DNA from: Aliirhizobium smilacinae
GTDB taxonomy: Bacteria > Pseudomonadota > Alphaproteobacteria > Rhizobiales > Rhizobiaceae
Direction: 5' to 3'
Assembly: GCF_006335145.1 (NCBI RefSeq)
Contig: NZ_VDMN01000001.1
Coordinates: 682,001 to 746,000 of the forward strand
DNA length: 64,000 nucleotides
Shown piece after piece: positions 35,690-43,778 of this stretch. The notes under the pieces were generated by a model. The model had not been told where the DNA came from and ran no database searches. It worked only from the letters and a program-made list of their open reading frames with translations. The translations under genes were made by a program, and so were the position numbers. Position 1 is the stretch's first letter; every line of letters starts with the position of its first letter.

Positions 35690-36613
35690 CTATTTGCGCG
35701 GCCCTGGAAGATATCGCTCTTCAGCACGGGCCAGTTCGTCGTAACCGATCAGGCTAAAGAGCTCGTCGAGACCTGCGACCTGTTCCTCGATCGCGGCAAT
35801 GCTTTCATCCGAATGGATACGGCTGCAGATATTGCGCATGCCGGCGATCGCCGCACGCATGTTGTGATTTGCCCAGATCACCGTCGATATTCCAGCGTTT
35901 CGATAATTCGATACCGGCGTGCGGAAGTATTTGGTCGGGACGATAATGACAGGCAGCCTGTTTGCCCAGGCCTGAGCAAAGGCGAGGATCTCGTCTGCGA
36001 CGGCCTTGCGGGAATGGATCAGGATAGCGTCAGCGCCGGCCTCGGCATAAGCGTGGGCGCGGATCAAAGCTTCATCAAGGCTGTGACCGGCAATCAGTGC
36101 CTCAATGCGCGCGACAAGCACAAAGTCAGACGAGGCTGTATCCTTGACTGCCTTCAGGCGACCGGAAAATTCGTTGATATCCGCCAATGGATGCCGATCT
36201 CCGACAAACGAATTCATCTTCGGAAATCCCTTGTCTTCGATGACGACACCTGACGCTCCGCGCTGCTCCAGTTTCCTGGCAAGCAAACGGGCGTTGTTAA
36301 AATTGCCAAAGCCGCTGTCGCCATCCACAAGGACAGGGACGTCTGTCGCATCGACGATATGCTCGACGACATCAACAACCTGCGTCCAGCTTGCCTCATT
36401 GGCATCGCGATATCCAAGTGAAGACGAGATCGAAAGGCCGGAGGCCCACAGACCTTTGAAGCCTGCCTGTGTTGCTATGGCTGCGGACAGACCATCATGA
36501 GCCTCCATCAGGAACGCGAGGTCGTTGGACAGGATCAAGTCGCGCAGAGATGCTTTTGATGCAGCTCCTGGCGAGGATGAAATACTCTCGAAACGAGTAA
36601 AAGCCTGGTTCAT
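35690..36613 (-). CDS. pepM: Phosphoenolpyruvate phosphomutase
   Basis: A 307-aa isocitrate-lyase-superfamily enzyme forming the C-P bond: phosphoenolpyruvate to phosphonopyruvate. The diagnostic EDKxxxKxNS motif is intact at residues 126-135 (EDKGFPKMNS). Other blocks are MEAHDGLSAAI near residue 37, WASGLSIS, VLVDGDSGFGN (94-104), VARIEALIAG and IVPTKY. The motif separates it from methylisocitrate lyase and oxaloacetate decarboxylase relatives. It has a strong GAAGGAGG site and leads the operon. Because PepM equilibrium favours PEP, a downstream driving step is needed; no phosphonopyruvate decarboxylase gene is seen in this window. Confidence 0.93.
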   Translation of the reverse strand: MNQAFTRFESISSSPGAASKASLRDLILSNDLAFLMEAHDGLSAAIATQAGFKGLWASGLSISSSLGYRDANEASWTQVVDVVEHIVDATDVPVLVDGDSGFGNFNNARLLARKLEQRGASGVVIEDKGFPKMNSFVGDRHPLADINEFSGRLKAVKDTASSDFVLVARIEALIAGHSLDEALIRAHAYAEAGADAILIHSRKAVADEILAFAQAWANRLPVIIVPTKYFRTPVSNYRNAGISTVIWANHNMRAAIAGMRNICSRIHSDESIAAIEEQVAGLDELFSLIGYDELARAEERYLPGPRK

Positions 36614-36638
36614 GTCATGCCTCCTTCATCAACTTCCA

Positions 36639-36665
36639 CGATAATATTGCGGTATAAAACGTCAA
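36639..36665 (-). promoter_or_regulatory. Candidate pepM promoter
   Basis: On the minus strand, CTTGACG (-35-like, 36660-36665) is followed about 15-16 nt later by TTATCG/TATCGT, 25-50 nt before the pepM start. Assigned by eye only. Confidence 0.35.
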
Positions 36666-36706
36666 GCGAATTTCGGCAGAACACGCTCATAAATCATTGT
36701 TTTTGC

Positions 36707-36725
36707 GATATATTTATGATATATT
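36707..36725. repeat. Tandem GATATATT repeats upstream of pepM
   Basis: GATATATT-tat-GATATATT: two perfect 8-bp copies 11 bp apart (one helical turn), about 95-110 bp upstream of pepM. A regulator site is plausible. Confidence 0.45.
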
Positions 36726-37195
36726 ACAGTTTCTCTCGACGAAAATAACGGCGAAGCATCTGAAAAGAATTGCAAATCCAATACAACCTTGAGTGATATT
36801 TTATTGACCCAATCTGCCAGCCTCGACGGCCGCAGTTGGCCGTCTCATGGATGCACAGCCGTGCAGGTCATTGGGAACATGGCGCTGACCCCCTACGAGT
36901 GGCAGCGTGGGGATCTAGAAGCAGGTTTGCTCTTGCTGAACGATCAGCGTGATTTCCAGGCGGCGTGGATGTTTTGGACATTTTTCCGTCAGGCCTGGAC
37001 CGTACCGTGGTGGTTCAAAGGCGCACAGCAACCTGTCTTTGACACTGTTGACTGAAAAATCGCGCAACGCTTCTTTCACAACGAGTTTGGCTCGCGCGAC
37101 AAAAGTGTTAATGGCCGTATGGTCTTAACCCTCCCTTAGTGAACCGCTTCCCATTGTCTCCCAATCAAAACAAAATGCCGAAATGGGCGAAATCA
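36726..37195. other. Gene-free stretch between pepM and metallophosphatase 2
   Basis: Holds an 88-codon plus-strand frame at 36789 (TTG start, Trp-rich, no ribosome site) that I do not trust as a gene. No other structure noticed. Confidence 0.35.
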
Positions 37196-37978
37196 ATGGT
37201 GAATTTACTGGGTTGGGTGAAGCGACATCAGGAGAGCGCCGTGTCAAACCCGCCCCGTCGCCGCATTGATCTTGGCAGTGAACAACCAAGCTATCCGATC
37301 TACGCCATTGGCGATGTGCACGGATGCCTCAATGAATTAGGCGAAGCGGAGTTGCGGATTGCACGGGATACACGCCGCACCGAGAGACCGGGGCTTGTCG
37401 TCTTGCTGGGTGACTATGTCGACCGCGGGCCAAGTTCTGCCCAGGTGATCGAACATTTGATCAAGCCGAGTACGATTGGCTTGCGGCGTTTGGCACTGTG
37501 CGGCAATCACGACGACGTCTTTGCAAAATTCGTCGCCGCGCCTGAACAATATATGGAATGGCTTGAATTGGGAGGGAGACAGACGCTCGCCTCCTACGGC
37601 CTTGACCCTCATAAGCTTGATTTCTCTCGCAAAGGTCGCGACGGCCTGAAGCAGGCGTTGGCCAAGGCAATTCCTGCACGACATCTTACATATCTGTCGA
37701 ACCTTCCGATCTGTCTGAAAGTCGCAGATATGCTGTTTGTCCATGCGGGCCTGCGTCCAAAAATCCCTCTCGACAAACAGGTCGATGAAGATCTGATGTG
37801 GATCCGAGAGCCGTTCCTTTCGATGGGATGGGGTGGTCCAGGCATTGTCGTTCATGGCCATACGCCGCAACCGACGCCAGATGTCGGTATGGGCCGGATC
37901 GGGATCGATACAGGTGCGTTCTACAGCGGCAAGCTGACCGTCCTGAAAATCGACGGCAAAGACAAAGCTTTCATCTGA
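37196..37978 (+). CDS. PPP-family metallophosphoesterase (paralogue 2)
   Basis: About 260 aa from the ATG at 37196, chosen because it aligns with the N-terminus of the paralogue at 21016; in-frame starts at 37139 (GTG) and 37175 also exist. Motifs are AIGDVHGC, LLGDYVDRGP, LCGNHDD, FVHAGLRP and VVHGHTPQ, all canonical for the PPP metallophosphatase family. It is very similar to the 21016 protein over its whole length, including the ending (SGKLTVLKIDG). The pair flank the pepM block in the same orientation. Confidence 0.87.
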   Translation: MVNLLGWVKRHQESAVSNPPRRRIDLGSEQPSYPIYAIGDVHGCLNELGEAELRIARDTRRTERPGLVVLLGDYVDRGPSSAQVIEHLIKPSTIGLRRLALCGNHDDVFAKFVAAPEQYMEWLELGGRQTLASYGLDPHKLDFSRKGRDGLKQALAKAIPARHLTYLSNLPICLKVADMLFVHAGLRPKIPLDKQVDEDLMWIREPFLSMGWGGPGIVVHGHTPQPTPDVGMGRIGIDTGAFYSGKLTVLKIDGKDKAFI

Positions 37979-38076
37979 CAAATTTCGAACGTTTTGATTT
38001 GGCTCGGCAACCGAGTGCCACCGGTTCAACCACGATTTCCCGTAGCGCCCCATCGTGATGTCGCAGGAGCTGCCCT

Positions 38077-38412
38077 GTGACGCGCCAAACGCCGCACCTA
38101 TCCTCCTTGACGATCGACCTTTGCGTCGCTGAAGACGGCACCATTGAGATCGACAACAATGCGGCTGAAAGGCCGATCCGGCCGATTGCGCTCGGCCGCA
38201 AGAACTGGCTATTTGCCGGATCAGACAAGGGCGGCGAACGCGCCGCTGCAATCCTGTCGTTGATCGAAACCGCAAAGCTCAACGGCCTCGATCCAGAAGC
38301 CTATCTGCGGGAGGTCCTCACCCGCATTGCCGATCACCCCATCAACCGGATCGACGAACTCCTGCCATGGAACACCCTTCAACACGCTAACAAGGCTTGC
38401 ACTGATGGCTGA
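38077..38412 (+). pseudogene. IS66-family transposase, C-terminal fragment
   Basis: About 110 codons match the end of IS66 TnpC-type transposases. Visible are the last catalytic region [20 protein letters not shown], the conserved [17 protein letters not shown] block and the C-terminal [14 protein letters not shown]. The N-terminal three quarters, including two of the DDE acids, are absent, so it is inactive. The fragment joins directly to the minus-strand SF0329-like gene, whose last codons read into it. Confidence 0.85.
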
Positions 38413-38864
38413 CGCAGTTGGAAGACGTAGCGCACGAATTCGTGTTCATTCGGATCATCGAGCTTGGTTAGTCGTCGTTTGCCACAACGAGCATCCAGAA
38501 CGCCAAGCGCCCGGATCAACGGTATGGAATTCGCGAGCATTGCTTCAATGGATTGATTGAGGGATTCGAACATCGCCCTATGCAAATCAACATGATCTGC
38601 AACTCCACGATCTCGAAGCTCCCGCTCGATTTCTCGCTCATCTTCGCTGGATAGCTCACCGCCATGCTCGTCGCACAAAGCGACGCGCTCCTTCCAATAT
38701 TGATAATATGTGCTTCCGTAGATTTTCTTACCGTCTAAGGTGACGAAAAATTCCCCTTCGTGATCGTGCGCGTAGCGATATCGCGTTGTTTGAACCTGCA
38801 CCCTACCGATAACTTCGGGGGCAAAGCGAGCTTCGATAAGCTGCTTTAACTTTGTCCACTTCAT
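38379..38864 (-). CDS. SF0329-like conserved hypothetical protein, 3' end in IS66 debris
   Basis: A 161-aa protein starting [18 protein letters not shown], then [19 protein letters not shown] and the [13 protein letters not shown] block, which resembles the SF0329 family of small conserved hypothetical proteins. The rest is charged and helical, ending with a [18 protein letters not shown] segment. The last dozen codons lie in the IS66 transposase fragment, so the original C-terminus has probably been replaced. The function is unknown. Whether it is still expressed cannot be told. Confidence 0.65.
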   Translation of the reverse strand: MKWTKLKQLIEARFAPEVIGRVQVQTTRYRYAHDHEGEFFVTLDGKKIYGSTYYQYWKERVALCDEHGGELSSEDEREIERELRDRGVADHVDLHRAMFESLNQSIEAMLANSIPLIRALGVLDARCGKRRLTKLDDPNEHEFVRYVFQLRQPSVQALLAC

Positions 38865-39106
38865 CAGAAACGCTCCCGCCTCGAAATCAGCCCATTACTC
38901 ACGGGGAGCCTTATACTATGCCTCCGCTCAAATTGCACAATGGCAGCCAAATGTCTGAAACAGCTTTCGACCGGACGCTTACGGATAAAGAGCCGAGCAG
39001 CAGGCAAATTTCATCAGGGTGAAAAGCGAAAAATTAAAAACTTATGGTTGAACACCGCAAGGCAATCGGGCATCATCGCCGAACTTCCAACGGGGATGGT
39101 TGAGAC

Positions 39107-39580
39107 GTGTCAGGCGCCAATAAACCAAATGAAATCGACGTTCAGGTCGGCGCTCGGATGAAGCTGCGCCGCAAATTGCTGGGGCTTAGCCAGAGTGCGC
39201 TGGCTTCGGCGCTTGGTGTAACCTTCCAGCAAGTTCAAAAGTATGAAAAAGGGACCAATCGGATGGGCGCCAGCCGCCTGCTTGTGCTCGCCAACATCCT
39301 TCAGGTGACACCAGCCTTTCTGTTTGCGCAGGAAGAAGACGGCAGATCGATTGGGGCACCGCAAAACCTGATCGAAACCGACAAAATAACATCTTTTTTG
39401 GCGACCAGGGAGGGATTGGAGATCAATCGCGCATTTGTCTCCATTGCCAGCCCCAAAACCCGCCGCTCAATCGTGGCACTTGTTGTTGCATTATCGCACG
39501 AGAAATCCGCAGGCGATCAGCCCGACGATCTTCAAGATATAGAAGGTATTGCAACCGCGCCGAACGTGCAGTTTCTCTGA
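39107..39580 (+). CDS. XRE-family transcriptional regulator
   Basis: A 157-aa protein from a GTG at 39107. The N-terminal helix-turn-helix (VGARMKLRRKLLGLSQSALA, then FQQVQKYEKGTNR and ASRLLVLANIL) is the typical rhizobial Cro/CI-type domain with GVTFQQVQKYEKG. The C-terminal half is a short helical region common to small alphaproteobacterial XRE regulators. It ends 15 nt before the large winged-helix/TPR regulator gene on the same strand, so it may open the RiPP operon and control it. Confidence 0.87.
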   Translation: MSGANKPNEIDVQVGARMKLRRKLLGLSQSALASALGVTFQQVQKYEKGTNRMGASRLLVLANILQVTPAFLFAQEEDGRSIGAPQNLIETDKITSFLATREGLEINRAFVSIASPKTRRSIVALVVALSHEKSAGDQPDDLQDIEGIATAPNVQFL

Positions 39581-39595
39581 CCGTCATGGTGGCTC

Positions 39596-41512
39596 ATGTC
39601 GTTTTATCTACGAACTATGGGAGAGTTTTGCCTTACGGACGGGTCTGGAAAGCGTCTCGCCTTTCCTGAGAAAGGCCTTTTGATCCTCGCTTTTCTGTTC
39701 ACTCAAACCGAGGGTGAATTCTCTCGCCGCCGGCTGGCTCTCCTTTTATGGGGAGATGCCTCTGCAGAAACAGCGTTAGTCAACCTTCGCCAGACGATCG
39801 CGCGTATTGCATCGCGACAGGCCGAGATGGGGCTTTCGCTCCTGGTTTCCGATAAAAGCACGATTTCTCTGGATCGCCGCAATATCAGCTGTGATTTTAC
39901 CACCATTTGCGACAGGTCGCCTGGCCACGCTCCCTTCATCGACCTCAAATCCATCCTCGACATATATACAGGTGTCTTTCTTGAGACTGTCGAGATCAAC
40001 AGTGTGCCGCTCCTGGCCTGGCGGGACAAGCATCGCGATATGAGCCTCGAGAGGCTGGCAGCGGCGATCAGATGCTGCGTTGAACTTGCCCAAACAGATG
40101 AAGAAAAAGGTATCATTAAAGATGCCTCAGCCCGCCTGTTTCAACATGCTCCTGGCAACTCGACAGCGCAATTGCTCAATATCGCCCAGGATGCGGGCAA
40201 GTCGCTTGAGGCCTGGCGAAGCTTGTTTGCGCTGACGCAGGCCGGAAGCGCCGATGTCGGAGTGCAGGCTGTTCGTGCAGCCAAGCATATTTTCGACGCG
40301 CAAGCCTTGTCAGGCGACGCCACGGACCAGCAGACAGCGATCGATCTAGCCCAAGGTCCACTCCCACGGCTGGCGCTTCTCCCGCCCTCTTCAACGGTTC
40401 TGCGCGGCACAGGTCCGATGATTGCCCAGGCGCTTATCGAGGATGTCACAGTTGCACTCGCCGCATCGCGCAGGCTCCAGGTCGTTGCGCCCTACACGGC
40501 TGCAAAGATCGGCCTCTCACGCGACAAAGCAGTGTTATTTGAGAAACATCGCATTTCTTACGTGATGGACACACGGCTGACGTTTGATGGCGACACGTCT
40601 TTTTTGTTTGTGCAGCTGGTTCACTTCGCCAATGACGAGGTCATTTGGGCAGAGCGCGTCCCACTACAGAGTGAGGCCCTGGCGCTGCAACGGGGAGATC
40701 TGGCGGCACGGCTGTCGGTCACGGTCTGCGATCAGATCGGCAGGGCGGAGAAGACAAGAGAATATTTCGAGAGATCACCTCAAGCCTATTATCACTATCT
40801 CCTCGGGCAACGATATCTCAGTCACCTGACTTTGCCCGATTTGCGCCGGGCACGGCGAGAGTTTCGATTGGCACTTGCACAGGCGAGTGATTTTGCACCG
40901 GCCCTCAGCGGAATTGCCCGCACCTACACAAAGGAATGGCTTTTGACCGCGCGTGGCGATCGGGAGCTATTGAAATTTGCCGAAGACAACGCTCGCAATG
41001 CGATCATACTCGGTCAGGACTTGCCGTCCGGATACCGGGAGCTTGGTGTGACGAAATTGTTGCGCGGAGCGATTGATGAAAGCGTCGAGGCGCTTGGCCT
41101 GGCAGAGGCGATGAGCCCTCATTATGCCGACGTGATTGCCGATTTCGCCGACACTTTGGTGCATGCTTCCAGTCCGGAACTGGCACTGGAAAAGATCCAG
41201 TTCGCAATCGAACTCAATCCGATCAGCCCGGATTCCTATCTTTGGACCGCGGCTGGCGCCTCTTATTGCATGAAGCAATACGAAGATGCTCTTGGTTACA
41301 TCAATGCGATGCATGACAACGACCTTGCGACCCGACTTGCCGCGGCATCCTGGGCGATGCTCGGTGACGGCAAGAAGGCAAAAAAGCTCGTTGCCAAAGC
41401 CCATGAAACTCATCCGGATTTCGATCTAGAACGGTGGCTCGCAGTCGTTCCCATGCGGGAACACTGGCAAAAAGAGCACTATCGGGAAGGACTGAAGAAA
41501 GCAGGCTTCTAA
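39596..41512 (+). CDS. Winged-helix (BTAD/SARP-like) regulator with TPR repeats
   Basis: A 638-aa soluble protein. The N-terminus is an OmpR/SARP-like DNA-binding domain (LRTMGEFCLTDGSGKRL, EFSRRRLALLLWGDAS, then LVNLRQTIARI), followed by a BTAD-like helical region. The middle (about 260-380) resembles the TolB-like/adenylate-cyclase-associated domain (LVEDVTVAL-like pattern, YVMDTRLTFDGD, VQLVHFANDEVIWAERV). The C-terminal third has TPR helices (about residues 400-620). This architecture is seen in CadC-like and SARP-like proteobacterial regulators. It lies 29 nt upstream of a candidate RiPP precursor gene, so it probably activates that pathway. Confidence 0.82.
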   Translation: MSFYLRTMGEFCLTDGSGKRLAFPEKGLLILAFLFTQTEGEFSRRRLALLLWGDASAETALVNLRQTIARIASRQAEMGLSLLVSDKSTISLDRRNISCDFTTICDRSPGHAPFIDLKSILDIYTGVFLETVEINSVPLLAWRDKHRDMSLERLAAAIRCCVELAQTDEEKGIIKDASARLFQHAPGNSTAQLLNIAQDAGKSLEAWRSLFALTQAGSADVGVQAVRAAKHIFDAQALSGDATDQQTAIDLAQGPLPRLALLPPSSTVLRGTGPMIAQALIEDVTVALAASRRLQVVAPYTAAKIGLSRDKAVLFEKHRISYVMDTRLTFDGDTSFLFVQLVHFANDEVIWAERVPLQSEALALQRGDLAARLSVTVCDQIGRAEKTREYFERSPQAYYHYLLGQRYLSHLTLPDLRRARREFRLALAQASDFAPALSGIARTYTKEWLLTARGDRELLKFAEDNARNAIILGQDLPSGYRELGVTKLLRGAIDESVEALGLAEAMSPHYADVIADFADTLVHASSPELALEKIQFAIELNPISPDSYLWTAAGASYCMKQYEDALGYINAMHDNDLATRLAAASWAMLGDGKKAKKLVAKAHETHPDFDLERWLAVVPMREHWQKEHYREGLKKAGF

Positions 41513-41541
41513 AACTCTTAACGCCAGCAAAGGAGAAACCG

Positions 41542-41760
41542 ATGGCGCAAGTAGTGGTGATAGGAATGCAGGGTGACGACAATCTCTGGATCGCTGATTT
41601 CGAGCAAGGGACCTTGTCCCCGATGACCGCGGCAACGGCCAGTGCGTTCAAGGACATCAACGCGCAAAGGGCGTCGGGATCTGGCATGATCCGCGGCATC
41701 GATTTTGCCGTGCCTATGTCGGCGACTGCATCCGTTTCGGCTGGTCATCTCGACGGCTGA
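41542..41760 (+). CDS. Candidate RiPP precursor peptide (72 aa)
   Basis: A 72-codon gene with a perfect ribosome site (AAAGGAG, 6 nt upstream). It lies between the regulator gene and the YcaO gene, with the YcaO start 17 nt after its stop. The N-terminal half (VVVIGMQGDDNLWIADFEQG) could be a leader. The C-terminal half is rich in Ser, Thr, Ala and Gly with no cysteine (MTAATASAF, then ASGSGMIRG, then SATASVSAGHLDG). Cysteine absence argues against thiazoles in the core; backbone thioamidation or Ser/Thr chemistry are alternatives. It bears no resemblance to the trifolitoxin precursor I can see. Function is inferred from position and size. Confidence 0.65.
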   Translation: MAQVVVIGMQGDDNLWIADFEQGTLSPMTAATASAFKDINAQRASGSGMIRGIDFAVPMSATASVSAGHLDG

Positions 41761-41777
41761 AGACTTTAGGATGTCAC

Positions 41778-42974
41778 ATGATGACCATCAGCGTGCCAGC
41801 GTCGTATCACGACCGCAGTCTGGCACCCATCGAAACGTGGGAGCGGATAGAACCGCTCCTGCCCTCTCTGGGAATTACCAGACTGTCGCGCCTAACCGGT
41901 CTCGATCGCATCGGGATCCCGGTCTGGAACGCGGTCACCCCAAATGCCAAGTCGATTGTGATCAGCCAGGGCAAAGGCATCGAGGACATAGATGCCAAGA
42001 TCTCTGCGGCAATGGAGGCGATCGAAAGGGCTGTTGCGGGGTCTCCCCACATCCCGGTGCTTACTTCCACGCGTGCAGCACTTTTGCGTCACGGCGGGGT
42101 TTGCCATTGCCTCAACGAACTCGTCGCGCCTGGAGCACGCGATGTTTCGGACGAGGAGGTTATCGACTGGGTCAAGGCGGATGATTTGCTGAAGGGCCAG
42201 CCCTGCCACCTCCCCTTTTTGGCCTTGCTGCTTGACCGTACGCAAGACAGTCCGCGTTTCTGGCAAAGCTCGGACGGACTGGCTTCGGGCAACACCCGCG
42301 ACGAGGCGATCCTGCACGGCCTTCTGGAGCGGATTGAACGAGATGCCTACACGCTTTGGCAAATGACGCCGCTCAACAAACGGGTTGCGATCACGCCGAC
42401 AAGTCTTGGAGATCGTGTGATAGACAGCCTGTTGAACAAGATCACAGGCGCCGGTTTTGTTCTTCGCCTGTTCGATATGACGACCGATCTCGGCATCCCC
42501 TGTTTCACAGCGCTGCTTGCGCCTGAAAACTTCCGCACGCGAAAAGACCTGAGGTTTTCGCAGGTCAACATGGGCAGTGGCGCTCATCCAAACGCGGTGC
42601 GCGCCGCGATCAGAGCGATTACCGAGGCTGCACAATCGCGAATGACATTTGTCAGCGGCGCACGTGACGACATTCCCGACGCGGCTTTCACACGGCCCTG
42701 TCCAATGGAGACACGCGCCTGCCTCGATCTTGCAGCGAGAGATCATGACAGAATTGCCGAATACACAACCGGTTCGGTGAGCACCCTTTTAGAATGGGTA
42801 TTGAAGAAACTGCGAGCGGCCAAAATTTCGATCGTGGCCGTGGCAGACTTGGGCGACGCCGCCCTGCCCTTTTCTGTCGTGAAGGTGATTGTGCCGGAGC
42901 TCGAAAATCCGGAAGGAAGTCGCAAACGTCGCTTTGGACAAAGGGCGCTCGTGCAAGCGATGGCACTCGCGTGA
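41778..42974 (+). CDS. YcaO-domain protein (ATP-dependent peptide backbone activation)
   Basis: A 398-aa YcaO enzyme. ATP/Mg-binding blocks are visible: AAMEAIERAVAG (E80, E83), NTRDEAILHGLLERIERDA (E184, E187) and MGSGAHPNAVRAAIRAITEA, then AQSR (266-288). YcaO enzymes phosphorylate a peptide amide oxygen to make azolines, amidines or, with TfuA, thioamides. There is no fused E1-like or C-terminal PxPxP domain, so it is not a classic cyclodehydratase. Its stop overlaps the TfuA start by 4 nt (GTGA), which implies co-translation with that partner. The nearest upstream gene is the 72-aa precursor candidate. Confidence 0.87.
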   Translation: MMTISVPASYHDRSLAPIETWERIEPLLPSLGITRLSRLTGLDRIGIPVWNAVTPNAKSIVISQGKGIEDIDAKISAAMEAIERAVAGSPHIPVLTSTRAALLRHGGVCHCLNELVAPGARDVSDEEVIDWVKADDLLKGQPCHLPFLALLLDRTQDSPRFWQSSDGLASGNTRDEAILHGLLERIERDAYTLWQMTPLNKRVAITPTSLGDRVIDSLLNKITGAGFVLRLFDMTTDLGIPCFTALLAPENFRTRKDLRFSQVNMGSGAHPNAVRAAIRAITEAAQSRMTFVSGARDDIPDAAFTRPCPMETRACLDLAARDHDRIAEYTTGSVSTLLEWVLKKLRAAKISIVAVADLGDAALPFSVVKVIVPELENPEGSRKRRFGQRALVQAMALA

Positions 42975-43678
42975 AGGTCTTATTTGCTGGCCCCAGCCTG
43001 CCGGATGCGCGGGACTACCTGTTGGAAGACATCCAGCTGCGGCCACCAGCAGCAAAAGGCGATGTCTATCGGGCAATCGTCGACGGTGCGACTGTCATTG
43101 GACTGATCGACGGCTATTTCGAGCAGACCGCCGCGGTCTGGCACAAGGAAATCCTTTTTGCGCTGTCGCGCGGTGTGACCGTTATGGGTGCCGCCAGCAT
43201 GGGCGCCTTGCGTGCCGTTGAATGCGCCAGATACGGAATGATCGGAATAGGCAAGATCTTCGAGCGGTTTCGCCTTGAACACTCGATGGATGATGCGGAT
43301 GTAGCGCAAGTTCATGGGCCGCCCGAGACCGGATACATCGCCCTGTCCGAACCGCTCGTGAACATTGTCTTTACGCTTCATGCCTGGCTAGAGCAAAACC
43401 TGGTGTCAGCGGAGGACGCTGATGAACTGCGCCGGGCCGCGCAAGCGTGCTATTTCAAAGACAGAACGTGGCGGCGTGTGATCCTGGCTACAAGGCTTTT
43501 TGAAAGTAGGCAGGGATATTTGCTTGCGTTGGCTCGGGATGCAAAGGTCAACCAGAAGCGGCTGGATGCATTGGAGTTGATCCACGTCCTCCTCAAGACC
43601 AATCCTTCTCCATGCTCAAGGGTCGAATGGACGTTTCAGTCGACTGCTCAATGGAAGATGGCGACATCAAAAGGTTGA
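42971..43678 (+). CDS. TfuA-like protein, YcaO partner
   Basis: A 235-aa TfuA domain protein from the GTG at 42971, overlapping the YcaO stop. It begins KVLFAGPSLPDAR and carries the family core GAASMGALRAVECARYGMIG, followed by GKIFERFR. TfuA was first seen in trifolitoxin biosynthesis of Rhizobium and is the usual partner of YcaO enzymes that install thioamides (thiopeptides, methyl-coenzyme M reductase), probably delivering sulfur or aiding recruitment. An ATG start far upstream in the same frame would lie deep within the YcaO gene and is unlikely. Confidence 0.87.
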   Translation: MKVLFAGPSLPDARDYLLEDIQLRPPAAKGDVYRAIVDGATVIGLIDGYFEQTAAVWHKEILFALSRGVTVMGAASMGALRAVECARYGMIGIGKIFERFRLEHSMDDADVAQVHGPPETGYIALSEPLVNIVFTLHAWLEQNLVSAEDADELRRAAQACYFKDRTWRRVILATRLFESRQGYLLALARDAKVNQKRLDALELIHVLLKTNPSPCSRVEWTFQSTAQWKMATSKG

Positions 43679-43778
43679 TTGAACTGATTGCCCGGCAGCG
43701 AAAAGATGCGTCACGGCAGTGTCACGCTGGAACGTGATGAAGCATGGTAAAATGGCGCCTTGCAACAGGGGGAGTGCA

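Noticed and set aside
35690..36613. Methylisocitrate lyase or oxaloacetate decarboxylase instead of PEP mutase
   Set aside because: The EDKxxxKxNS motif is specific for PEP mutase, and the NTP transferase and CDP-alcohol enzymes fit phosphonate synthesis.
36789..37055. 88-codon plus-strand frame upstream of metallophosphatase 2
   Set aside because: TTG start without ribosome site and no recognisable pattern; cannot be supported.
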